A stretch of DNA of 6,652 bases, taken from JABFRJ01 sp031365465 (lineage in GTDB: Bacteria; Pseudomonadota; Alphaproteobacteria; Rhizobiales; Hyphomicrobiaceae). Location of the stretch: the NCBI GenBank assembly GCA_031365465.1, contig JANLYD010000210.1, forward strand, positions 1 through 6,652, written 5' to 3'. Below, in pieces: positions 1 through 5,246 of the stretch (its first letter is position 1; each line of letters begins with the position of its first letter). The notes beneath the pieces were generated by a model that was not told the DNA's origin, searched no databases, and saw only the letters and a program-made list of their open reading frames with translations. A program made the translations under genes and the position numbers.

Positions 1-1281
1 CGCCGCACCAAAACGACGGTGAAAATCGAGGTTCCGACGAACGCATTTTTCGAACCCCAGACTAAAGGCTCCGACGGGCGCGAAATTTCGACGACAATGG
101 CCTTCGTGCAGATCCTGACCAAGCTGATGCGCGACAAGAGCATCGGACGTCACGTCGTGCCGATTGTGCCGGACGAAAGCCGCACGTTCGGGATGGAAGG
201 CATGTTCCGCACCTTTGGTATTTATAGCCAGGTCGGTCAACAGTACCGGCCTGAGGATGCCGATCAACTCATGTACTACAAGGAAGATAAGAGCGGTCAG
301 ATCCTCGAAGAGGGCATCAATGAAGCCGGCGCAATGTCGTCATGGATCGCGGCAGCGACCTCCTATTCGACATCGAACGTGCCGATGGTCCCGTTCTTTG
401 TTTACTACTCGATGTTCGGCTTTCAGCGCATTGGTGATCTCGCCTGGGCGGCTGGTGATATGCGGTCGCGTGGATTTATGATCGGTGGAACGGCCGGCCG
501 GACCACACTGAATGGCGAAGGCTTGCAGCATCAGGACGGACATAGCCATCTGTTGTCGGCAACAGTTCCCAATTGCGTTTCATATGATCCGGCGTTTGGT
601 TACGAGGTGGCAATTATCATCAAGCGCGGTCTAGAGCGCATGCTCGTCGATCAAGAAGACGTGTTCTACTACATCACGGCATTGAACGAGAATTATGTGC
701 ACCCTGCGATGCCGATTGGTGCCGAAGATGGCATCCTCAAGGGGATGTATCTCTTCAAGGCCGCCGAGCCGAAGACAAAAGGTCCAAGGGTCCAACTGCT
801 CGGCAGCGGTGCAATCCTGCGCGAAGTGATAGCGGCCGCTGAACTCCTGGAAAAAGATTTCGGTGTTGCCGCTGATATCTGGAGCGTGACCAGCTTTACC
901 GAACTCCGGCGCGAAGGCCTCGGTATTGAGCGATGGAACATGCTGCATCCGGCGGAAAAAACGCGCGTTCCATTTGTCACTGGGGCATTGGCATCGCGCG
1001 GCACCGCGCCCGTGATTGCTTCTACCGATTACATGAAGCAGTTCGCTGATGAAATTCGTCCGTTCGTGCCAGGTTCATACAGGGTGCTCGGAACGGATGG
1101 CTTTGGCCGCTCGGATTATCGCAAGAACCTACGGCGGCATTTTGAGGTTGATCGGCACTATGTTGTTCTTGCTGCGCTAACCGCGCTCGCAGAAGCAAAC
1201 ATGCTGCCGTCATCCGCCGCCGTAGATGCCATCGCCAAGTATCACATCGACACGAACCGGACAGATCCAGCGCGCGCTTGA
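1..1281 (+). CDS. aceE: Pyruvate dehydrogenase E1 component, homodimeric type (3' part; 5' end outside window)
   Basis: This is the C-terminal half of the thiamine-diphosphate-dependent E1 subunit, which decarboxylates pyruvate and reductively acetylates the lipoyl group of E2 in the cytoplasmic pyruvate dehydrogenase complex. The frame is open from the first base (RRTKTT before the GTG at 19), and these codons align with the interior of E. coli AceE near residue 463. The GTG is therefore not the true start, and 426 of roughly 890 residues are visible. AceE hallmarks recalled from the family are REISTTMAFV, DESRTFGMEGMF, YKEDKSGQILEEGINE, YYSMFGFQRIGD, GRTTLNGEGLQHQDGHSH (an active-site histidine region) and, near the C-terminus, VLGTDGFGRSD and HFEVDRHYVV. 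These cover the central pyrimidine-binding and C-terminal transketolase-like domains; the N-terminal cofactor domain is upstream. The gene ends 26 bases before the aceF ATG. I see no frameshift or lost motif. Identification is very secure; the mdeB-type paralogue is a less likely alternative given the aceF-lpd neighbours. Confidence 0.96.
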   Translation, partial: RRTKTTVKIEVPTNAFFEPQTKGSDGREISTTMAFVQILTKLMRDKSIGRHVVPIVPDESRTFGMEGMFRTFGIYSQVGQQYRPEDADQLMYYKEDKSGQILEEGINEAGAMSSWIAAATSYSTSNVPMVPFFVYYSMFGFQRIGDLAWAAGDMRSRGFMIGGTAGRTTLNGEGLQHQDGHSHLLSATVPNCVSYDPAFGYEVAIIIKRGLERMLVDQEDVFYYITALNENYVHPAMPIGAEDGILKGMYLFKAAEPKTKGPRVQLLGSGAILREVIAAAELLEKDFGVAADIWSVTSFTELRREGLGIERWNMLHPAEKTRVPFVTGALASRGTAPVIASTDYMKQFADEIRPFVPGSYRVLGTDGFGRSDYRKNLRRHFEVDRHYVVLAALTALAEANMLPSSAAVDAIAKYHIDTNRTDPARA

Positions 1282-1295
1282 TGGCGCGGCGTCAC

Positions 1296-1299
1296 AGGA
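1296..1299 (+). promoter_or_regulatory. Ribosome-binding site deciding the aceF start
   Basis: AGGA lies 8 bases before the ATG at 1308. The alternative starts TTG 1278 and ATG 1281, which overlap the aceE stop, have no purine-rich sequence before them. The protein from 1308 begins MTTTDIRVPDIGDF, as expected for a lipoyl domain at the extreme N-terminus. Confidence 0.7.
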
Positions 1300-1307
1300 A
1301 TATTGCC

Positions 1308-2564
1308 ATGACGACGACAGACATTCGCGTGCCGGACATCGGCGACTTCAAGCAAATCCCGATCATTGATATTCACGTCAAGCCGGGAGACGTCGTCCGG
1401 CGCGACGATCCATTGATCACGCTGGAGAGCGACAAAGCAGCGATGGAAATCCCGTCACCGGGCGATGGAGAGGTCGCTGAAATTCTGGTTAAGATCGGCG
1501 ATAAGGTCAGCATGGGTGTGCCAATCATTCGCTTGACGTCGGATGCAGAAAATCCCGAGCGGCGCGTACCGGTTCCACCCGTTGTAGCCTCTGATGCGAA
1601 TGAGCCGGCTCTATCACCCACCGCGCCGTCATCTGCGCCGTCCATATCAACAGAATTGCCGCTCGCCGTCGATTTCGGTGGTGTCCATGCTGGCCCATCC
1701 GTACGCCGTCTTGCGCGCGAACTTGATATCGACCTCAGCCGCATCAAAGGCACGGGTGACAAGGGCCGCATTACCAAAGACGACGTCAAACGCGCACTTG
1801 CGGGCAACCCGTCTGCAGCAGTTGGCTTTGGCATTCCAGAAATCCCGCCGCAGGATTTCGCCAAGTTTGGTCCGATCGAAACCCAGCCCATGTCGCGGCT
1901 GAGGCGTTTGTCAGGGCCGCATCTGCATCGCGCGTGGCTGAATATTCCCCACGTAACGCACACCGACGAAGCTGACATCACAGAGTTGGAAGCCTACCGC
2001 AAGACGCTCGATGCCGCCGCCAAGGACAAAGGCTATCGCATCACACTGCTAGCGTTTCTGATGAAAGCCAGTGTGGTTGCACTGAAGGAGAACGCGCAGT
2101 TCAATGCCTCGCTCGCGCCGGATAAGGAAAGCCTGATCCTGAAACGCTACTATAACATTGGTGTCGCGGTTGATACACCTGACGGCCTAGTGGTGCCGGT
2201 GATCAAGGACGTTGACCGCAAGGGGATCGTCGAACTCTCGCAAGACCTCGGCACCGCATCGCAGAAAATGCGCGATGGCAAAATTGCGCCAGCCGATATT
2301 CAGGGCGGCACATTCTCGATTTCAAGTCTTGGCGGCATCGGCGGCACATCCTTTACGCCAATCGTCAATGCGCCAGAAGTCGCTATTCTGGGTGTCGTCA
2401 AGGCCGACATCAAACCGCGTTGGGACGGCACAGCGTTTCAGCCGCGGTTAATGCTACCGCTCTGCCTGTCTTACGATCACCGGGTCATCGACGGCGCCTC
2501 GGCCGCACGCTTTACGCGCCGGCTGTGCGGCATCCTCGAAGATCTCCGCCAACTCGTATTGTAA
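1308..2564 (+). CDS. aceF: Pyruvate dehydrogenase E2, dihydrolipoamide acetyltransferase
   Basis: This E2 core subunit transfers the acetyl group from its lipoyl-lysine to CoA. The 418-residue protein has three parts. Residues 1-80 are one lipoyl domain, with the lipoylated lysine in ESDKAAME (Lys43). After an Ala/Pro/Ser-rich linker (about 95-125) comes a peripheral-subunit-binding domain at about 128-165 (PSVRRLARELDIDL, GTGDKGRITKDDV). Residues 190-418 are the acyltransferase core with NIPHVTHTDEADIT, NIGVAVDTPDGLVVPVI and GGTFSISSLGGIGGT. The active-site motif is DHRVIDG (His391, Asp395). A single lipoyl domain makes it shorter than the three-domain E. coli AceF. The start at ATG 1308 is chosen for its AGGA at good spacing; a TTG at 1278 would add 10 residues. 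It sits between aceE and lpd, which fixes its role as a pyruvate E2 rather than a 2-oxoglutarate or branched-chain E2, although sequence alone separates these less well. Confidence 0.96.
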   Translation: MTTTDIRVPDIGDFKQIPIIDIHVKPGDVVRRDDPLITLESDKAAMEIPSPGDGEVAEILVKIGDKVSMGVPIIRLTSDAENPERRVPVPPVVASDANEPALSPTAPSSAPSISTELPLAVDFGGVHAGPSVRRLARELDIDLSRIKGTGDKGRITKDDVKRALAGNPSAAVGFGIPEIPPQDFAKFGPIETQPMSRLRRLSGPHLHRAWLNIPHVTHTDEADITELEAYRKTLDAAAKDKGYRITLLAFLMKASVVALKENAQFNASLAPDKESLILKRYYNIGVAVDTPDGLVVPVIKDVDRKGIVELSQDLGTASQKMRDGKIAPADIQGGTFSISSLGGIGGTSFTPIVNAPEVAILGVVKADIKPRWDGTAFQPRLMLPLCLSYDHRVIDGASAARFTRRLCGILEDLRQLVL

Positions 2565-2569
2565 GGGAG
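2562..2569 (+). promoter_or_regulatory. Ribosome-binding site deciding the lpd start
   Basis: TAAGGGAG overlaps the aceF stop codon and lies 7 bases before the ATG at 2577. The GTG at 2571 is only 1 base from it, too close for efficient initiation, so the ATG is preferred. The overlap with the aceF stop suggests that E2 and E3 translation are coupled. Confidence 0.6.
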
Positions 2570-2576
2570 CGTGGCC

Positions 2577-4007
2577 ATGGCCGGCGGCGAAACACTCAAC
2601 TGCGATCTTGCGGTTCTTGGTGCGGGACCCGGCGGCTACTCGGCAGCGTTCCGCGCGGCCGATCTCGGATTGAATGTCATACTGATCGAGCGAAGCCCGA
2701 CGCTCGGAGGTGTTTGTCTCAACGTCGGCTGCATTCCGTCAAAAGCCTTGCTTCACACCGCAGCTGTCATCAATGCGGCTGCTGGGCTCTCGACCCACGG
2801 CGTGACGTTCGCCAAGCCACAGATTGATCTCGCCGCGTTGCGCGCTGGCAAAGACAAGGTCGTCGGCAGGCTCACCACCGGGCTCGCAAGTATGGCACGG
2901 GCGCGTAAGGTTCGTGTTGTGCAAGGCAGCGCAAAATTTTCGACGCCCCATGCATTGAGTGTCATCGGTTCAGACGGCGAAAAGACGATAGCTTTCAAAT
3001 CGGCGATCATCGCGGCTGGCTCCGAGCCGGTACGAATACCGTTTCTGCCCGATGATCCCCGCGTGGTCGATTCGACTGGAGCCCTCACACTGCTTCACAT
3101 CCCGAAGCGGATGCTTGTCATCGGCGGTGGCATCATCGGTCTAGAAATGGCGACAATCTATTCGACGCTTGGCGCGCGCATCGACGTTGTTGAGATGCTC
3201 GATGGGCTGATGCAAGGCGCGGATCGCGACCTGGTCAAAGTTTGGCAAAAGACAAACGCGCATTGCTTCGATCGCATTCTGCTCAACACCAAGACGGTTG
3301 GCGCGGACGCCAAGGTCGATGGTATTCATGTCCGCTTTGAGGGTGAGTCGGCGCCCGGTCAACCGCAGGTCTACGATTTGGTACTCGTGTCTGTCGGGCG
3401 CACGCCCAATGGTTTGAACATTGGGGCTGACCGCGCGGGCGTCACCGTATCGGACCGTGGCTTCATTTCTGTTGACCGGCAGATGCGCACAAATGTAACG
3501 CACATCTATGCCATCGGGGACGTCGTTGGCCAGCCGATGCTCGCACACAAAGCGGTGCATCAAGGTCATGCGGCAGCCGAGGTGGCGGCCGGCCAGCGCA
3601 GCGCCTTTGACGCGCGGCAGGTCCCCAGCGTCGCCTACACCGACCCCGAAATTGCATGGGCGGGCGTAACCGAAGATCACCTGAAGGCCGAAGGCGTCAC
3701 CTTTGGCCGCGCCGTTTTTCCGTGGGCGGCATCGGGGCGCGCAATTGCCAATGGCCGTGACGAAGGAATGACGAAACTCTTGTTCGATTCCGAAACGCAT
3801 CGTGTGATCGGCGGCGGCATCGTCGGAACGAACGCCGGTGATTTGATCGGAGAGATTTGTCTCGCCATCGAAATGGGTGCCGACGCAACCGACATCGGCA
3901 AGACCATTCACCCGCATCCAACATTGTCTGAATCGATCGGAATGGCGGCCGAAGTGTTCGAAGGCGTCTGCACCGACCTTATGCCGGCCAAGCGAAGGCA
4001 CGACTAG
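2577..4007 (+). CDS. lpd: Dihydrolipoamide dehydrogenase (E3)
   Basis: This FAD-dependent disulfide oxidoreductase reoxidises the dihydrolipoyl group of E2 and passes electrons to NAD+. It is 476 residues from ATG 2577, the usual length for the family. Visible motifs in order are the FAD-binding GAGPGG (residues 15-20), the redox-active disulfide in GGVCLNVGCIPSK (Cys47, Cys52), the NAD-binding Rossmann motif GGGIIG following MLVI, and the second FAD motif YAIGDVVG. The C-terminal interface motif HPHPTLSES supplies the catalytic His447 and Glu452 pair. No lipoyl domain is fused to the N-terminus, unlike the E3 of some proteobacterial pyruvate dehydrogenase operons. It follows aceF by 12 bases and is presumably the E3 of this complex; it might also serve other 2-oxoacid dehydrogenases or glycine cleavage if no other lpd is present. 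I see no terminator after the stop codon. Confidence 0.96.
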   Translation: MAGGETLNCDLAVLGAGPGGYSAAFRAADLGLNVILIERSPTLGGVCLNVGCIPSKALLHTAAVINAAAGLSTHGVTFAKPQIDLAALRAGKDKVVGRLTTGLASMARARKVRVVQGSAKFSTPHALSVIGSDGEKTIAFKSAIIAAGSEPVRIPFLPDDPRVVDSTGALTLLHIPKRMLVIGGGIIGLEMATIYSTLGARIDVVEMLDGLMQGADRDLVKVWQKTNAHCFDRILLNTKTVGADAKVDGIHVRFEGESAPGQPQVYDLVLVSVGRTPNGLNIGADRAGVTVSDRGFISVDRQMRTNVTHIYAIGDVVGQPMLAHKAVHQGHAAAEVAAGQRSAFDARQVPSVAYTDPEIAWAGVTEDHLKAEGVTFGRAVFPWAASGRAIANGRDEGMTKLLFDSETHRVIGGGIVGTNAGDLIGEICLAIEMGADATDIGKTIHPHPTLSESIGMAAEVFEGVCTDLMPAKRRHD

Positions 4008-4047
4008 CAACGCGGCCTCTCACGAGTACAAAGTTCGAGACCAGCAC

Positions 4048-4054
4048 AAGGGAG
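4048..4054 (+). promoter_or_regulatory. Strong Shine-Dalgarno sequence downstream of lpd
   Basis: AAGGGAG lies 5 bases before a GTG at 4060. It is as strong as the site before lpd. It is the main reason for thinking that a gene once started here. Confidence 0.4.
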
Positions 4055-4059
4055 CATCA

Positions 4060-4161
4060 GTGCTCACAATTAAGTTCGATCAAATGCGCAAGGCATTCAA
4101 GGCGAGCGGAGATTTCCGCTCCGACGCTGGGCATTTACGTGCGCAGTCCCATTTCAACTGA
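4060..4161 (+). CDS. Short unrecognised reading frame, possibly the 5' stump of a gene cut by an insertion sequence
   Basis: A GTG start behind a good Shine-Dalgarno sequence, 52 bases after the lpd stop, opens a 33-codon frame beginning MLTIKFDQMRKAFKASGDF and ending QSHFN. I do not recognise the protein. The peptide is basic and hydrophilic, with no signal peptide or membrane segment. The stop TGA (4159-4161) coincides with the first of two TGACCCTG words that seem to mark the end of an IS3-family remnant. The natural reading is therefore a gene, perhaps the fourth of the operon, truncated by that insertion. Against this, the frame also extends upstream of the GTG as an out-of-frame shadow of lpd, 33 codons can be open by chance, and a hairpin lies inside it. 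Coding status is uncertain. Confidence 0.25.
   Translation: MLTIKFDQMRKAFKASGDFRSDAGHLRAQSHFN
4104..4121 (+). repeat. Small inverted repeat (7-bp stem, 4-base loop)
   Basis: GAGCGGA and TCCGCTC flank a GATT loop. There is no T-run after it, so it is not an obvious intrinsic terminator. It lies within the short frame at 4060-4161 and could be a relic of an element end or simply chance. Confidence 0.35.
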
Positions 4162-4174
4162 CCCTGTGACCCTG
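4159..4174. repeat. Tandem TGACCCTG x2 at the edge of the IS3 remnant
   Basis: The 8-base word TGACCCTG occurs twice in immediate succession (4159-4166 and 4167-4174), followed by CCCCCGCC. IS3-family elements commonly begin with TG and are followed by C-rich terminal sequence, so the second copy could be the terminus. The duplicated word is then either a target-site effect or a slipped terminal repeat. Confidence 0.4.
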
Positions 4175-4193
4175 CCCCCGCCAGTGCCCCCAT

Positions 4194-4327
4194 TCATAAG
4201 GAGCGTCCGTTCTGGTTATGGTCCGCACTGGACCTGGTTGCAAACGCGGCCGGGTTGAGCTGCCCGTTAAGGCTCGTGTGCGGCCGCTCGGTGTTGTAAT
4301 TGATCCTCTACCCAAACCTCTTCCCCG
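4194..4327 (-). pseudogene. IS3-family OrfB transposase, C-terminal fragment with frameshift
   Basis: Read on the - strand from 4307 down to the TGA at 4194-4196, the frame gives RINYNTERPHTSLNG, then LNPAAFATRS, and ends DHNQNGRSL. YNxxRPHxSL is the signature of the end of the rve integrase domain of IS3-family OrfB proteins, and a DHNQN tail is typical of some groups. Upstream this frame meets a stop at 4308-4310. A neighbouring frame over 4303-4326 reads GEEVWVED, which resembles the residues that normally precede the YN motif (a helix with W and D). The fragment therefore carries a net one-base frameshift between 4299 and 4302. Both the catalytic D,D and the glutamate regions are missing, so it cannot be functional. 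Confidence 0.75.
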
Positions 4328-4352
4328 GTAAGCCCCCCGGCCAGGACCGCCT
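4328..4352. repeat. Probable IS66 left inverted repeat
   Basis: The sequence starts GTAAGCCCCCCGGCC. GTAA(GC) ends followed by a GC-rich stretch are characteristic of IS66-family termini. The inner limit is a guess because the right repeat is not in the window for comparison. Confidence 0.5.
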
Positions 4353-4406
4353 TGCAGCTTGGTGACGAACTTTTCTGATGATGACTTTGTTGGTCATTGT
4401 TGGAGA

Positions 4407-4420
4407 TAGGCACGTGCCTA
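4407..4420. promoter_or_regulatory. Perfect 14-bp palindrome at the tnpA translation start
   Basis: TAGGCACGTGCCTA is identical to its reverse complement. It sits directly after a GGAG (4402-4405) and contains the candidate GTG start of tnpA. The dyad could be a protein-binding site, or it could be chance. Function is unproven. Confidence 0.35.
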
Positions 4421-4842
4421 GGTCTGGAGATATGTCTTCTCGCGATTTTGCCGTTGTGGCGGCACGGCGGATTTGGAGCCCGGTTGAGAAACAGCGGATC
4501 GTTGATGAGGCCTCGGTGCCTGGCGTCAACGTCTCGGCCATTGCTCGCAACAATGGAGTTGCCCAGAGCTTGCTGTATCGCTGGCGGAAAGATGCGGCAG
4601 CAGCGGCAAGCGCCACATCACAGGTGTTTGTGCCGTTAGCGTTGACGACTGCGCAATCGCCTGTTCCGCAAGCGGCGACAAAGGAAGTCCGGCCAAAAAC
4701 GTCTCCGGACTCATCGCGGCCACCGTCCCCAGCATCCCTGATCGAAGTCGTACTTGAGGGCGGCCGGATACTCCGCCTCGCCTCGGATATCGACGCCGGA
4801 GCCTTGGCGCGCATTCTCGCCGTTCTGAAAGCTAATCCGTGA
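4414..4842 (+). CDS. tnpA: IS66-family accessory protein TnpA
   Basis: This is the first protein of the IS66 element, a small DNA-binding accessory factor thought to be needed for transposition together with TnpB and TnpC. The N-terminal half holds a helix-turn-helix of the transposase type: RRIWSPVEKQRIVDEA, then VSAIARNNGVAQSLLYRWRK. A Pro/Ser/Ala-rich linker follows, then the family's C-terminal segment (SLIEVVLEGGRILRLASD, ALARILAVLKA). Three starts are possible. GTG 4414 has GGAG 8 bases upstream and gives 142 residues, so I chose it. ATG 4432 has GGAG only 2 bases away (136 residues). ATG 4378 has no clear ribosome-binding site (154 residues). The stop overlaps the tnpB GTG by 4 bases, which implies translational coupling. 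The family assignment is firm; the exact start is not. Confidence 0.88.
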   Translation: MPRSGDMSSRDFAVVAARRIWSPVEKQRIVDEASVPGVNVSAIARNNGVAQSLLYRWRKDAAAAASATSQVFVPLALTTAQSPVPQAATKEVRPKTSPDSSRPPSPASLIEVVLEGGRILRLASDIDAGALARILAVLKANP

Positions 4843-5222
4843 TTCCCGTTCCAGCCGGTGTCCGTGTCTGGCTGGCTGTGGGCCACACCGATATGCGGCG
4901 CGGCTTTCCTGGACATGCTTTGCTGGTGCAGGAAACCTTGAAGTCTCATCCGCATGGCGGGCATCTGTTCGTGTTCCGCGGCAAGCGCGGCGATCTCGTC
5001 AAGATCATCTGGCACGATGGCCACGGTGCCTGCCTGTTCCAGAAGCGGTTAGAGCGCGGGCGGTTTATCTGGCCGGTCACCAACGGCGCGGTTGCGAGTG
5101 GGCATCCGAAGCGCACTGAAGATGCCGCAGTGACGATCTCGGCGGCACAACTTGGCTATATGCTGGAAGGCATAGACTGGCGCGCGCCACAAAAAACGTA
5201 CCGTCCAGAAATCGCGGGATAA
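4839..5222 (+). CDS. tnpB: IS66-family accessory protein TnpB
   Basis: This is the second IS66 protein, of the IS66 Orf2-like family, required with TnpA for efficient transposition in studied elements; its biochemical role is not settled. It has 127 residues from a GTG that overlaps the tnpA stop (GTGA). Recognisable blocks are IPVPAGVRVWLAVGHTDMRRGF at the start, HPHGGHLFVFRGKRGDLVKI, WHDGHGACLFQKRLERGRF, and LGYMLEGIDWRAPQKTYRP near the end. Compared with the family as I remember it (about 115-118 residues), there are roughly ten extra residues after Trp78, a hydrophilic VTNGAVASGHPKRTED stretch before AAVTIS. Also, FPGHALL replaces the commoner FDGLALL. No frame disruption is visible. It is not the unrelated IS200/IS605 TnpB nuclease. 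Confidence 0.93.
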   Translation: MIPVPAGVRVWLAVGHTDMRRGFPGHALLVQETLKSHPHGGHLFVFRGKRGDLVKIIWHDGHGACLFQKRLERGRFIWPVTNGAVASGHPKRTEDAAVTISAAQLGYMLEGIDWRAPQKTYRPEIAG

Positions 5223-5246
5223 CGCGAAACAGTATGCACAGTGCGC

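Larger units (their letters stand above)
4159..4327 (-). mobile_element. IS3-family insertion sequence remnant (one end only)
   Basis: About 170 bases remain of an element oriented on the - strand. It holds one terminus (TGACCCTG followed by a C-rich stretch), a short non-coding tail and the last part of an OrfB-type transposase. It stops abruptly at 4327, where the GTAAGC end of the IS66 element begins. The outer boundary, 4159 or 4167, is inferred. The rest of the element would lie beyond the IS66 right end if this is a simple nested insertion. Confidence 0.65.

Noticed and set aside
19..21. GTG as the start of an independent 420-residue protein
   Set aside because: The frame is open upstream and the codons before it continue the AceE alignment, so this is an internal valine of a gene cut by the window edge.
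1373..1981. - strand open frame (202 codons) opposite aceF
   Set aside because: Antisense to the lipoyl and subunit-binding domains; its Ser/Arg/Thr-rich translation is typical of a shadow frame.
3141..4010. Long - strand open frame (289 codons) opposite lpd
   Set aside because: It lies wholly antisense to a gene with complete lpd motifs, has low-complexity Arg/His-rich composition and no recognisable domain. It is the usual antisense shadow in GC-rich DNA.
4104..4124. Hairpin GAGCGGA/TCCGCTC as the lpd terminator
   Set aside because: The stem is only 7 bp, sits about 100 bases after lpd and is followed by CCGACGC instead of a T-run.
4308..5024. - strand open frame (238 codons) across the IS66 left end
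   Set aside because: It is antisense to tnpA and the start of tnpB, crosses the IS boundary and has no family resemblance.
4839..5222. TnpB as an RNA-guided nuclease (IS200/IS605 type)
   Set aside because: The name is shared only. At 127 residues with the GHTDMRRGF and LEGIDWR blocks, it is the IS66 accessory protein, with no RuvC or zinc-finger nuclease motifs.
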